NCBI GenBank assembly: GCA_947601845.1
Contig: CANQGH010000013.1
Span: forward strand, 1-38,611
Direction: 5' to 3'
DNA from: an uncultured Bacilli bacterium
GTDB taxonomy: Bacteria > Bacillota_I > Bacilli_A > RF39 > UBA660
Length of the DNA stretch: 38,611 nucleotides
Every line of letters begins with the position of its first letter. Within the stretch, counting starts at the first letter, position 1. Of the stretch, positions 1-9,193 are shown piece after piece. The notes beneath the pieces are model-generated. The model was not told where the DNA came from. It saw only the letters and a list, made by a program, of their open reading frames with translations, and searched no databases. The translations under genes were made by a program, and so were the position numbers.

Positions 1-1278
<1,278 letters not shown>

Positions 1279-1344
1279 TATTTGTTTATTTGATTAGATC
1301 ATCACATTATCTAAGTTTTCAGAGAATTATTTCTCTAAATATTT

Positions 1345-1450
1345 TATTGGTGATTATGACTGAGGTGGTACACCTGTTCCCATCCCGAACACAGAAGTTA
1401 AGCCCTCAAGTGCCGACGATAGTGAATGCGAAAATAGGTCATTGCCAATA
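1345..1450 (+). rRNA. 5S ribosomal RNA
   Basis: The conserved 5S core 'cccatcccgaacacagaag' is at about 1380-1398. The 5' end 'tattggtgat' pairs with the 3' end 'attgccaata' to close helix I, which sets the ends at about 1345 and 1450 (about 106 nt). It follows 23S after a spacer of about 66 nt without any tRNA, the usual 16S-23S-5S order. Confidence 0.93.
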
Positions 1451-1468
1451 ATTTTTTTTTGGAATTTT

Positions 1469-1494
1469 ATCCACTTTATTGTGGATTTTTTTGC
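1469..1494 (+). terminator. Rho-independent terminator of the rRNA operon
   Basis: The stem atccac/gtggat (1469-1474 and 1481-1486) with loop tttatt is followed directly by a run of T. It lies 18 nt after 5S and ends the rRNA transcript before the tsaE promoter. Confidence 0.85.
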
Positions 1495-1539
1495 TTTTGT
1501 AAAGGTTGTCATATAATTACGTAAAAAAAGAAAAATATA

Positions 1540-1569
1540 TTGAATAATATAATTTGTTTTTGCTATAAT
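1540..1569 (+). promoter_or_regulatory. Sigma-A-type promoter of the tsaE operon
   Basis: The -35 is TTGAAT (1540-1545), the spacer is 18 bp and the -10 is TATAAT (1564-1569), preceded by TGC as in extended -10 promoters. It sits between the rRNA terminator and tsaE, whose ribosome-binding site GGTGA is at 1576-1580. Confidence 0.65.
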
Positions 1570-1586
1570 GATAATGGTGAATATAT

Positions 1587-2039
1587 ATGGATTATAAAGT
1601 TACAACACGTGACGAAAATGAAACAGTTGAAATTGCACAGAATTTAGAATCAGAAAAATTTCCTAATATGGTTATTTGTTTATATGGTGATTTAGGAAGC
1701 GGCAAGACCGTATTTGCAAAAGGTTTTGCTCAGGCTTTGGGTATTGATGAACAAGTTACTTCGCCTACCTTTAATATCATCAAGGAATATACGACTGGTG
1801 AAATGCCGCTTTACCATATGGATGTATATAGATTAGATGGTAGTCTTGATGGCTTTGACATAGAAGAATATTTCCATAAGAATGGTGTAGTTATTATTGA
1901 ATGGGCAGATACTATTAAAGATTATCTACCAGAAGAACGTTTAGATATTAAAATTAAAATTATAGATGAAGATTCTAGAACATTAATATTTACTCCACAT
2001 GGTAGAATATATGAAGACATATGTGAGGCGGTATTATGA
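1587..2039 (+). CDS. tsaE: tRNA threonylcarbamoyladenosine biosynthesis ATPase TsaE
   Basis: This is the P-loop ATPase of the TsaBDE complex, which helps transfer threonylcarbamoyl to A37 of ANN-decoding tRNAs (t6A) in the cytoplasm. The 150-residue protein has Walker A GDLGSGKT near residues 37-44, the TSPTFNIIKEY segment near 61-71, HMDVYRL, and IIEWADT, all diagnostic of the family. Its length is normal. The ATG at 1587 follows GGTGA by 6 nt. It is first in an operon and its stop overlaps the tsaB start by 4 nt (ATGA), suggesting translational coupling. Identification is secure from family motifs. Confidence 0.96.
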   Translation: MDYKVTTRDENETVEIAQNLESEKFPNMVICLYGDLGSGKTVFAKGFAQALGIDEQVTSPTFNIIKEYTTGEMPLYHMDVYRLDGSLDGFDIEEYFHKNGVVIIEWADTIKDYLPEERLDIKIKIIDEDSRTLIFTPHGRIYEDICEAVL

Positions 2040-2680
2040 AAATATTATATCTAGATACTTCATCTAGTTTTTTATATTGTGCTATTGTTAAAGATAATGT
2101 GTTAATTGGTGAATTGAAATTAAAACTAGAAAAAGATTTATCAACCTTAGCTTTATCAGAAATTAATAATTTATTTATAGTTACAAGTACTACTCCTGAT
2201 GATATAGATAAGATATTAGTGGTTAATGGTCCGGGCTCTTTTACTGGTATTAGAATAGGCCTTACTATTGCTAAGACTTATGCTTGGGGATTAAACAAAA
2301 AAATATCCACTATATCTAGTTTGGAAGCTATGGCTGTTTCATGTGTAGAGTCATTTGATTATTATATTCCAATTATTGATGCAAGACGCGGTTATGTATA
2401 TGCAGGTATTTATGATAAAGATTATAATCAGATATTAAGCAATCAGTATATTAAACTTGATGTATTACAAGCCACTTTAGATAATTTACCAGGCACTTAT
2501 ACTTTTATAAGTAATGATTCGTTTGATAACTTAGGTAATATACAAAGGTATGATCCTGATTTTCTTAAGATAGTAGCTAAATATAATGATAAGGAAGAAG
2601 TAAATCCACATGGTATTGATGCATTATATTTGAAATTAACAGAAGCCGAAGAAAAACAAGGTGAAGTGCAAAATGCTTAA
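2036..2680 (+). CDS. tsaB: tRNA threonylcarbamoyladenosine biosynthesis protein TsaB
   Basis: TsaB is the inactive ASKHA-fold paralogue of TsaD. It dimerizes with TsaD and scaffolds the t6A transferase complex. The N-terminus LYLDTSSSFLYCAIV matches the first ASKHA strand pair, and GPGSFTGIRIGL near residues 64-75 is the family signature. Length (214 aa) is typical. Its start overlaps tsaE by 4 nt and its end overlaps the preferred rimI start by 8 nt. The gene order tsaE-tsaB-rimI-tsaD is the classical Firmicute t6A cluster. Confidence 0.95.
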   Translation: MKILYLDTSSSFLYCAIVKDNVLIGELKLKLEKDLSTLALSEINNLFIVTSTTPDDIDKILVVNGPGSFTGIRIGLTIAKTYAWGLNKKISTISSLEAMAVSCVESFDYYIPIIDARRGYVYAGIYDKDYNQILSNQYIKLDVLQATLDNLPGTYTFISNDSFDNLGNIQRYDPDFLKIVAKYNDKEEVNPHGIDALYLKLTEAEEKQGEVQNA

Positions 2681-3104
2681 TAGAGTTACTATTGACAATA
2701 TTGAGCAAATAAATGAACTACAAAGTATATTTAATGTAGTTTTTAAACAAAAAAACGAACTTATTAATACCTTAACAAATAATCCGTATATTCATTTATA
2801 CACATATTGTGTGGATAAAAATATTGTGGCATTTATAGAGTTTTCGATAATGTATGATCGATGCGAATTAGATAATATATATGTATTAGAATTATATCGG
2901 AAAAAAGGTATTGCTTCATTACTTTTAGAATTTATGATTGAAGTGTGTAAAAACAATAAAACTAAGAATATTACTTTAGAGGTAAGGGAAGACAATAATC
3001 CTGCTATACAACTTTATCAAAAATATGGATTTCAAAAGAAAGCTATACGGCATAATTATTATGGTGACTGTAATGGTATATTAATGGAAAAAGAGATGGT
3101 GTAA
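2673..3104 (+). CDS. rimI: GNAT acetyltransferase, RimI-like
   Basis: This is a GNAT-fold N-acetyltransferase of 143 residues. RimI acetylates the N-terminal Ala of ribosomal protein S18 in E. coli; the substrate here is inferred only from context. Visible motifs are the beta4 strand LDNIYVLELYRKKGIASLL, carrying the acetyl-CoA pyrophosphate loop RKKGIA, then ITLEVREDNNPAIQLYQKYGF typical of RimI. An in-frame GTG exists at 2661, but the ATG at 2673 is preferred because AAGGTG lies 7-12 nt before it. The gene sits between tsaB and tsaD, where rimI is commonly found. Confidence 0.88.
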   Translation: MLNRVTIDNIEQINELQSIFNVVFKQKNELINTLTNNPYIHLYTYCVDKNIVAFIEFSIMYDRCELDNIYVLELYRKKGIASLLLEFMIEVCKNNKTKNITLEVREDNNPAIQLYQKYGFQKKAIRHNYYGDCNGILMEKEMV

Positions 3105-4109
3105 ATGAAAGATGTATATATACTTGGAATAGAAAGTAGTTGTGATGAGACTAGTGCATCAATTGTAAGAAATGGTACTGATGAAATAGCAACAGTCATT
3201 TTATCACAAATAGATATTCATACTAATTTTGGGGGTGTTGTACCTGAAATAGCTAGTAGGCATCATGTTAAGAATATTACCATGGTAATAGAGGAATGCC
3301 TAAATAAAGCTAATATGAAAATGACAGACATTGATGCTATTGCGGTGACATATGGTCCTGGTTTAATTGGCTCATTATTAGTAGGATTAGAAGCCGCTAA
3401 AACATTATCTTTTATTTATAATAAACCTTTAATTCCTGTTCATCATATTGCGGGACATATTTATGCCAATAACTTAGTAAAAACAATGGAATATCCGTTA
3501 ATTGCGTTAGTTGTGAGTGGTGGTCATACAGATTTAGTGTATATGGAGGATGAATACCAGTTTAGGCACATAGGAGGAACACTAGATGATGCAGTAGGAG
3601 AATGTTATGATAAGGTAGCAAGAGTAATTGGGGTAGGATATCCAGGCGGACCGGTCATAGATAAGATGGCTACTGAAGGGAAACATAGTTATCAGCTACC
3701 AATGCCATTAGATGATGATAGTTATAATTTCAGCTTTAGTGGTTTAAAAAGCGCGGTTATTAATTTAGTGCATAACGAAGAACAAAGAGGGAATATCATT
3801 AACAAGGAAGATTTAGCGACTTCGTTTCAAGATGTAGTTGTAGATATAATAACTAAAAAAACAATAAGAGCATTAAAAGAGTTTAAGACATCAAGGTTAA
3901 TTTTGGCTGGAGGAGTGGCTGCTAATCAAGGATTAAGAGCAAAATTATCCACAGTTTGTGCGGAAAATAATATTGATTGTAGTTTTCCTCCAATAAAATA
4001 TTGCACCGATAATGCTGCCATGATTGCTACTGCTGGATATTTTCTATATAAGCAAGGGAAATTTAGTGGTTTAGAATTAAATGCCAAATCAAGCGTTGAA
4101 TTAAAATAA
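3105..4109 (+). CDS. tsaD: tRNA threonylcarbamoyltransferase catalytic subunit TsaD
   Basis: TsaD (Kae1/Qri7 family, 334 aa) transfers threonylcarbamoyl from TC-AMP to tRNA A37. Seen in the sequence: GIESSCDETSASIV at the N-terminus, the metal-binding pair H114/H118 in HHIAGH, VVSGGHTDLVYM, and a C-terminal LAGGVAANQGLR nucleotide-binding segment. Length matches bacterial TsaD. The ATG follows the rimI stop directly (TAAATG), so the four genes form one tight operon. With TsaE and TsaB present, only the TC-AMP synthase (TsaC/YwlC) is missing from the window. Confidence 0.97.
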   Translation: MKDVYILGIESSCDETSASIVRNGTDEIATVILSQIDIHTNFGGVVPEIASRHHVKNITMVIEECLNKANMKMTDIDAIAVTYGPGLIGSLLVGLEAAKTLSFIYNKPLIPVHHIAGHIYANNLVKTMEYPLIALVVSGGHTDLVYMEDEYQFRHIGGTLDDAVGECYDKVARVIGVGYPGGPVIDKMATEGKHSYQLPMPLDDDSYNFSFSGLKSAVINLVHNEEQRGNIINKEDLATSFQDVVVDIITKKTIRALKEFKTSRLILAGGVAANQGLRAKLSTVCAENNIDCSFPPIKYCTDNAAMIATAGYFLYKQGKFSGLELNAKSSVELK

Positions 4110-4121
4110 TTAAAATTTTTC

Positions 4122-4150
4122 TAGACAAAGGTCAACAAATAGTGTATATT
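4122..4150 (+). promoter_or_regulatory. Promoter of the helD leader
   Basis: The -35 is TAGACA (4122-4127), the spacer is exactly 17 bp and the -10 is TATATT (4145-4150). The predicted start is near 4156-4158. It lies after tsaD and before the attenuator-like terminator, so transcription of the helicase gene from here must pass that terminator. Confidence 0.6.
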
Positions 4151-4155
4151 TATTT

Positions 4156-4242
4156 GTACGTAGCGGTTTAACAACTTGTAAAAATTAAATAAAACGGACC
4201 CCCTACTTTAGTAGAGGTTCGTTTTTTGGCGTTTAAGGAGGG
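4156..4242 (+). promoter_or_regulatory. Putative transcription-attenuation leader of the HelD-type helicase gene
   Basis: The leader ends in a stem-loop (4194-4206 pairing with 4211-4222, loop ttta, one mismatch and one bulge) followed by six T. The AAGGAGGG ribosome-binding site starts only 8 nt after the T run and the start codon is at 4246, so no promoter fits between terminator and gene. Upstream, GTAGCGG (4160-4166) can pair with CCCCTAC (4200-4206), the 5' arm of the terminator, with one mismatch, giving a plausible antiterminator. The structure is seen by eye. Conditional read-through is inference. An alternative is that it simply ends the tsaD transcript with leaky read-through. Confidence 0.55.
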
Positions 4243-4245
4243 TAT

Positions 4246-6288
4246 ATGAATCTATCTAAAGAAGAATTGCAAGAAGAAGAAAAATATCTTGATGACACTA
4301 TCAAAGTAATAAGAAACAAAATATCTGATTTAGGGCAGCAATTGTATGATCGAGAAGAGAAAGTACAGGAATTCCAAAAATTCATTTGGGAATCTAAACA
4401 TGATATGGATCCTACTGAAATGCGGTCAATGATGTCTAGCAATGATTTAGAAATTACTATGATGATGAACAAAGGCAAGTATTTCCAAAAATTATTCAAA
4501 ATACAAAATAACCCATATTTTGGTGCAATTACCTTTGATGATGGTACTAATATAAATAAAATATATATTGGTATAACGCATGTAGAAGATGAGGAGAACG
4601 ATAGATACTTAGTTCATGATTGGCGAGCTCCTATATGTTCGATGTTTTATGATTTCGAAACAGGACCGGCTAGTTACGTTGCTCCTGAAGGAATTATTAA
4701 GGGGACTATTACTAATAAAAGACAATTCAAAATAGAAAATGCTCAATTAAAAAGAGTATTTGACAATAACTTAAATATAGATGATGAACTATTACAAGAG
4801 GTATTAGCTACTGAATCAAGTGATAAGATGAAAAATATTGTTAACACTATTCAGCAGGAGCAAAATGCCATCATTAGAAATGTTGAAGACAAAACATTAA
4901 TAGTTCAAGGAATAGCAGGTAGTGGTAAAACCTCAGTAGCTTTGCATCGTATAGCGTTCCTTCTTTATAAAATAGAAAATTTAAGTTCCAAAAATGTCTT
5001 GATTTTTTCACCTAACCAAGTATTTTCCGAATATATATCCAATGTCTTGCCTGAGTTAGGTGAAGATAACACCATGCAGACAACATTTCATGACTTCTTA
5101 CAAACCAATTTAAATGAATTTAGTCAAGTGGAGTCATTTACCTCATTTGTAGCTAGATATTACAAGTATCAAGAGACAAACCCCAATCTAGTTAAATATA
5201 AGCAAAGCGATGATATGATTGAATGTTTAAATAAATATTCACAAAGAATAACAAGTATGGCCCGATTTACTTGCGATTACGTATCACATGATTTTGAAAT
5301 ATCTAGAGAAGAATTAAATAATCTTTTAATGGACCGTTATAATAAGATGATGTTATTCGAACGAGTTACTTGCATCGCTGAGTATTATGCGAGAAAATAT
5401 TACAAAGCAAATAGGTCAAAACAAAAAAGTATCGAATCACAGTTGTATAAAATACTTAATATTAAAAGAGATTACAAACAAATATATAAAGATTTTCTTC
5501 ATAGTGAAGAGTTTATTAGTAATTATGATGGGTTAATTACTGACAAGGAAATAAATGAATCAGTAGCGCATAAATTAATTAAATATGAAGATGCATGTTT
5601 ATTAGTTTATTTGAAAGGATTATTTGAAGGATTTGATTATCAAAGTAATATCAAGGAAGTAGTTATTGATGAAGCCCAAGATTATAGTAAGTTACAATAT
5701 ATTATTATAAGTAAAATCTTTAAACGAAGTGGATTTACAATATTAGGCGATGTCAACCAAACCATTAACCCTTACTATAAATATAATTCATTAAATGATC
5801 TTAATGAAATTTTTAAAGATAGTATATATCTAGAGCTAACAAAAACTTATCGTTCTAGTCCCGAAATAATAGAACATACAAATAAGATTTTAGGGTTAAA
5901 ACATGTATCAGCAATTAGACATGAGAATAATCGCCCAGTCATATTTAAAGTTGAAGAAAGTGATTTGTCACAGCAATTAAGCGAAGATATTAAGCGTTTA
6001 CAACAATCAAATAAGTCAATTGCTGTCATTACCAAAACGGATGAAGAAAGCAGTTATTTATACGAATTATTAAAAGATAATGTGCAAGGCATAAATATTT
6101 TAGGACCTAATGCTAAAGAATTTAATAAGGATTTAATAATACTTCCATCCTATATTGCTAAAGGATTAGAGTTTGATGCGACAATAATTTATACTAGAAA
6201 AGATAATAAATATACGGAGAATGAAAAATATTTATATTATGTTGCATGTACTAGAAGCCAGCATCAATTAATAATTTATAATAATTAA
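4246..6288 (+). CDS. helD: HelD-type UvrD-like helicase acting on RNA polymerase
   Basis: HelD is a superfamily-1 ATPase that enters the RNA polymerase channels and releases stalled polymerase from nucleic acid. In some actinobacteria a HelD relative (HelR) protects against rifampicin. The 680-residue protein has an N-terminal coiled coil (about 1-80) that in HelD inserts into the secondary channel, then the conserved DWRAPI...FYDFE block, KRQ, TIQQEQNAIIR, Walker A GIAGSGKT (222-229), VVIDEAQDYS (Walker B), GDVNQTI and a C-terminal YVACTRSQHQL motif VI. Length is slightly below Bacillus HelD. The ATG follows AAGGAGGG. Family assignment is firm; the physiological role is inferred. Confidence 0.92.
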   Translation: MNLSKEELQEEEKYLDDTIKVIRNKISDLGQQLYDREEKVQEFQKFIWESKHDMDPTEMRSMMSSNDLEITMMMNKGKYFQKLFKIQNNPYFGAITFDDGTNINKIYIGITHVEDEENDRYLVHDWRAPICSMFYDFETGPASYVAPEGIIKGTITNKRQFKIENAQLKRVFDNNLNIDDELLQEVLATESSDKMKNIVNTIQQEQNAIIRNVEDKTLIVQGIAGSGKTSVALHRIAFLLYKIENLSSKNVLIFSPNQVFSEYISNVLPELGEDNTMQTTFHDFLQTNLNEFSQVESFTSFVARYYKYQETNPNLVKYKQSDDMIECLNKYSQRITSMARFTCDYVSHDFEISREELNNLLMDRYNKMMLFERVTCIAEYYARKYYKANRSKQKSIESQLYKILNIKRDYKQIYKDFLHSEEFISNYDGLITDKEINESVAHKLIKYEDACLLVYLKGLFEGFDYQSNIKEVVIDEAQDYSKLQYIIISKIFKRSGFTILGDVNQTINPYYKYNSLNDLNEIFKDSIYLELTKTYRSSPEIIEHTNKILGLKHVSAIRHENNRPVIFKVEESDLSQQLSEDIKRLQQSNKSIAVITKTDEESSYLYELLKDNVQGINILGPNAKEFNKDLIILPSYIAKGLEFDATIIYTRKDNKYTENEKYLYYVACTRSQHQLIIYNN

Positions 6289-6333
6289 TATTATTTTGCA
6301 TCTTTTTATGTTATTATAAAACTAGTGATAATT

Positions 6334-6912
6334 ATGAGAGATGTTTATATAAAAGATGATGCTAGATTTTATGATATAGTAAAAAAATATATTAAACACA
6401 ATAAAGTCTTAGTGCACTTGAGTTTAGAAGGCAATGATATTACTGATGATAGTATTTTAAAAAAGCAAGATGTTGATATTGATACTAAATTTAAAATTTG
6501 GACGGTTCATGCTATAAACTTAAAAAATATAGATGAACGTTATTCTTATATTTATGATATAGTATGTGATTATTTAGATAATGAATTTATAACAAAAGAT
6601 ATATGTGGTTTTAAAGATAATGTATGTAAGTCAGTCAAGAATAAGAGTCATTGTAGTGATTCGTTAAATGGTTGTTGTTATGGTCATAATAGAGGTCTAT
6701 GTCCTCATTTTCAAAACAATAAATGTACTATAAAATCACTTTCTTGTAAATTATTTACGTGTAGATATTTAAAGAAAAATCATATTAGTTATAAGGTTAA
6801 TGATATTGTTCTATTAAAATATTTTTTCAATTTAAGGCAAAAGTTTATTATAAGTACATCAATTTTTAAAGATAAAAGTGAAATTTTGTTATTATTAAAG
6901 AAGTATAAATAA
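6334..6912 (+). CDS. Uncharacterized cysteine-rich protein
   Basis: I do not recognize this family. The 192-residue protein has an N-terminal half without motifs and a central Cys/His-rich segment (about residues 91-150) with about ten Cys and several His, including SLNGCCYGHNRGLCPHF and CTIKSLSCKLFTCRYL. The spacing looks like zinc or Fe-S ligation rather than secretion: there is no signal peptide or membrane helix. The C-terminus is Lys-rich and hydrophobic. The ATG at 6334 is preferred over an upstream GTG at 6325, because the AGTGAT before it matches the GGTGA(T) spacing of other starts here. It stands alone, 45 nt after helD. Confidence 0.7.
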   Translation: MRDVYIKDDARFYDIVKKYIKHNKVLVHLSLEGNDITDDSILKKQDVDIDTKFKIWTVHAINLKNIDERYSYIYDIVCDYLDNEFITKDICGFKDNVCKSVKNKSHCSDSLNGCCYGHNRGLCPHFQNNKCTIKSLSCKLFTCRYLKKNHISYKVNDIVLLKYFFNLRQKFIISTSIFKDKSEILLLLKKYK

Positions 6913-7012
6913 GACTTGATAATGATGTTTTATATAGTAATTGTAAAAATCGGCTTAATAAAATATAATATAGGTAAATAAAATAAATGGTAATTTTGAT
7001 TAATAATTACTT

Positions 7013-7196
7013 ATGGAAGAAAAGCCAACATTACTTAATAACAAAGAACAGTACATACTACTAAATTGGTTATTGGTAGTATTAGGAAAGTTTTTAAATT
7101 AGATATTAATAGTGTCGTAGACTATTGTGGAGAAAACATTTTATAAGAAAGGCATTATGAATTTGACAATAAAAAAATAACTATTGACACAGGATA
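7013..7196 (+). pseudogene. Remnant of an unrecognized small gene
   Basis: An ATG at 7013 reads MEEKPTLLNNKEQYILLNW and then goes out of frame. The neighbouring frame continues as GSIRKVFKLDINSVVDYCG and, after an in-frame TAA, as ERHYEFDNKKITIDTG. The segments join into one protein-like sequence if one frameshift near 7070 and one stop at 7144 are repaired. This suggests a decayed gene of about 60 codons of unknown family. The rest of the 342-bp gap between genes (6913-7254) holds only AT-rich sequence and the promoter below. Confidence 0.35.
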
Positions 7197-7212
7197 GTTT
7201 AATTATTATAAA
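7184..7212 (+). promoter_or_regulatory. Strong sigma-A-type promoter
   Basis: TTGACA (7184-7189) and TATAAA (7207-7212) are separated by 17 bp, close to the ideal housekeeping promoter. It drives the gene at 7255, whose AGGGGGA ribosome-binding site follows. Confidence 0.8.
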
Positions 7213-7254
7213 CTATTTGAGCGAATAAATAGTATGTTATAGGGGGATAATATA

Positions 7255-7563
7255 ATGAAAATAATAACAATATGTGGAAGTTTAAAATATAAAGAGGAAA
7301 TGATGACAATAGCAGAAAAAATGGCGCTAGAAGGTTATTGTGTTCTTACACCGGTTTATCCAGTATTAGAGAATTACGAAAGAACCGATGAACAACTAGA
7401 AAATTTAAAAGCTTCACATTTTAAAAGAATAGAATTATCTGATGCAATATTAGTAGTAAATATAAATAATTACATTGGAAATAGTACCAAATTAGAATTA
7501 GAGTATGCCAAAAATTTAAGAAAAGAGATTCTTTATTATACCGATTTAATAACTGAAAAATAG
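7255..7563 (+). CDS. Nucleoside 2-deoxyribosyltransferase-like protein
   Basis: This compact 102-residue cytoplasmic protein has the alpha/beta fold signature of the nucleoside 2-deoxyribosyltransferase/DUF4406 group. The N-terminal strand and loop IITICGSLKY bind phosphate or sugar in relatives. LSDAILVVNINNYIGNSTKLELEYAKNLRKEILYY near residues 61-95 matches the 'DA..v.n..gyiG..t..Ei.yA' block with a conserved Glu. Relatives exchange bases on deoxynucleosides or act in nucleotide metabolism; the exact substrate is unknown. It is monocistronic with its own strong promoter and a terminator. Confidence 0.65.
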   Translation: MKIITICGSLKYKEEMMTIAEKMALEGYCVLTPVYPVLENYERTDEQLENLKASHFKRIELSDAILVVNINNYIGNSTKLELEYAKNLRKEILYYTDLITEK

Positions 7564-7610
7564 TAGTACAACTTTATATGAGTAAAATTCCTAAAAAAGG
7601 TTTTTAAATG

Positions 7611-7650
7611 TAAAAAAAATCATTTCTTATGTTTAAGAAACGATTTTTTA
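7611..7650. terminator. Bidirectional terminator
   Basis: The arms aatcatttctt (about 7619-7629) and aagaaacgatt (about 7635-7645) form a stem with one mismatch, flanked by A-run and T-run, so it can end transcription from both the 7255 gene and the converging ABC-transporter operon. Confidence 0.7.
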
Positions 7651-7661
7651 TTTATAGTTTG

Positions 7662-8453
7662 TCATTTGATAAATTTTTTTTCAATAAGAGAAATAACATA
7701 ATACATAATGTAAGATACTACTCCTAAAATTACAACAGAAGTTATTACTAAATTAATATTAAATACTTGAGACCCATACATTATTAAGTAACCTAAACCT
7801 TTTTTAGATACTAGAAGTTCTCCCATGATGACGCCAATTAGGGACATACTGATATTGATTTTTAATGAATTAATAATTGTGGATACATTTCCAGGAAGAA
7901 TTACTTTTGTAAAAATTTGCATTTTGCTGGCATTAAATGTTTTCATTAGTTTTATAAAGCTTTCGTTAGTAGCAATAAAACCATTATATATATTAATAAT
8001 ACTAATAATAAGGGATATCATTAGTGCCATTACTACGATAGAATTGGTACTGGCACCTACCCAAATAATAATTAGTGGTCCTAGGGCAACTTTGGGTAGC
8101 GAATTTATTACTGTTAAATATGGATCTAATACCTTCGAAATAAACTTATTCCACCAAAGTAGAGTTGCAACAATAATACCGATGATAGATGCGATTAAAA
8201 AACTGCAGATTGTTTCATATATAGTAATTCCGATATGACTAATAAGGTTATTTTTAGAATATAAAGATATAATTGTTTTAAATACTTTTGATGGTGAAGA
8301 ATATAGAAAAGTATTTATTAGTTCATAGTGAGCAGCTACTTCCCATAATATTAAGAATACTATAATAATACTTATTTGAGTTATCTTAATTAATATTTTT
8401 TCTCTTTTTAATTTTTTTAAGAATTTATTATGATCATCACTGTATGTGGACAT
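7662..8453 (-). CDS. ABC transporter permease, NitT/TauT (SsuC/ThiX-like) family
   Basis: This is an inner-membrane permease of 263 residues with about six hydrophobic helices. The cytoplasmic loop 'IKLMKTFNASKMQIFTKVILPG' is the EAA-type motif that docks on the ATPase. VINSLPKVALGPLIIIWVG and the C-terminal GELLVSKKGLGYLI are typical of the nitrate/sulfonate/taurine/thiamine-precursor permeases. It is the last gene of the minus-strand operon and overlaps the ATPase gene by 17 nt. Substrate cannot be told. With the binding-protein gene broken, the importer probably lacks its specificity subunit unless the insertion is removed. Confidence 0.9.
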   Translation of the reverse strand: MSTYSDDHNKFLKKLKREKILIKITQISIIIVFLILWEVAAHYELINTFLYSSPSKVFKTIISLYSKNNLISHIGITIYETICSFLIASIIGIIVATLLWWNKFISKVLDPYLTVINSLPKVALGPLIIIWVGASTNSIVVMALMISLIISIINIYNGFIATNESFIKLMKTFNASKMQIFTKVILPGNVSTIINSLKINISMSLIGVIMGELLVSKKGLGYLIMYGSQVFNINLVITSVVILGVVSYIMYYVISLIEKKFIK

Positions 8454-9192
8454 CTAAATCCCTCCAAATCTTGTCATAATATGCACTAAATTCAGGTGTT
8501 GTACGATTGTTGATAGGAGTAGATTTATTGCTTATCTCAATATTGTATATTTTCTTTACTTCACTAGGCCTTTTTGTTAAAACAACAATTCTGTCAGATA
8601 AGCTGATGGCCTCGGCAAGATCGTGGGTTACCATAATTACAGTTTTACCTTCATTTTTAATAATTCTATATACATCATCAGATAGAGCTAATCTAGTTTG
8701 GTAATCAAGAGCTGAGAAAGGTTCATCTAGCAAAAGAATATCTGGATCAGTGGCAAGAGTTCTAATTAAAGCAACCCTTTGGCGCATTCCTCCTGATAGA
8801 GATGAAGGATATTTATCAATAAAGTCTCCTAGACCATAAGTTTTTAATAACTCTATGACTCTTTTCTTAGTTGTATCGTTTAAACTATGATTAATTTCTA
8901 AGCCTAATAGACAATTATCTAAAATAGTACGCCATGGAAATAGGGAATCACTTTGTAACATATAGCCAATTTTTAAATTTGGTTTAGCAAATTCGATATC
9001 TCCTGAAGTCGGTTTTTCTAAGTTAGCTAAGATAGATAATAATGAAGATTTACCACATCCTGAAGGTCCAACTATTGATAGGAATTCTCTATCAAAAACA
9101 TCTAATTGTATATTTTTAATAGCTTCAACTTCTCCGTTTTTATCGTGATAGATTTTCTTTAAATGATTGATTTTTAAAACGGATTGTTCCAT
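8437..9192 (-). CDS. ABC transporter ATP-binding protein, NitT/TauT family
   Basis: This 251-residue ATPase energizes the importer. Motifs seen are Walker A GPSGCGKSS, Q-loop (YMLQSDSLFPW), signature LSGGMRQRVALIRTLA, Walker B ILLLDEPFSALD and the H-loop VTHD. The FPW after the Q-loop and the short C-terminus resemble SsuB/TauB/ThiZ. The start ATG lies 1 nt after the stop of the split binding-protein gene, with AAGGAT as ribosome-binding site, so its expression normally depends on that upstream gene. The insertion may therefore be polar on it. Confidence 0.93.
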   Translation of the reverse strand: MEQSVLKINHLKKIYHDKNGEVEAIKNIQLDVFDREFLSIVGPSGCGKSSLLSILANLEKPTSGDIEFAKPNLKIGYMLQSDSLFPWRTILDNCLLGLEINHSLNDTTKKRVIELLKTYGLGDFIDKYPSSLSGGMRQRVALIRTLATDPDILLLDEPFSALDYQTRLALSDDVYRIIKNEGKTVIMVTHDLAEAISLSDRIVVLTKRPSEVKKIYNIEISNKSTPINNRTTPEFSAYYDKIWRDLDVHIQ

Positions 9193-9193
9193 T

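Noticed and set aside
4141-4170. Short leader peptide reading GTG/TTG ... TAA before the helicase attenuator
   Set aside because: The GTG overlaps the -10 box and the TTG has no ribosome-binding site, so a translated leader is not supported.
7825-8238. Long plus-strand frame opposite the permease
   Set aside because: It is a shadow of a hydrophobic gene and has no ribosome-binding site or domain.
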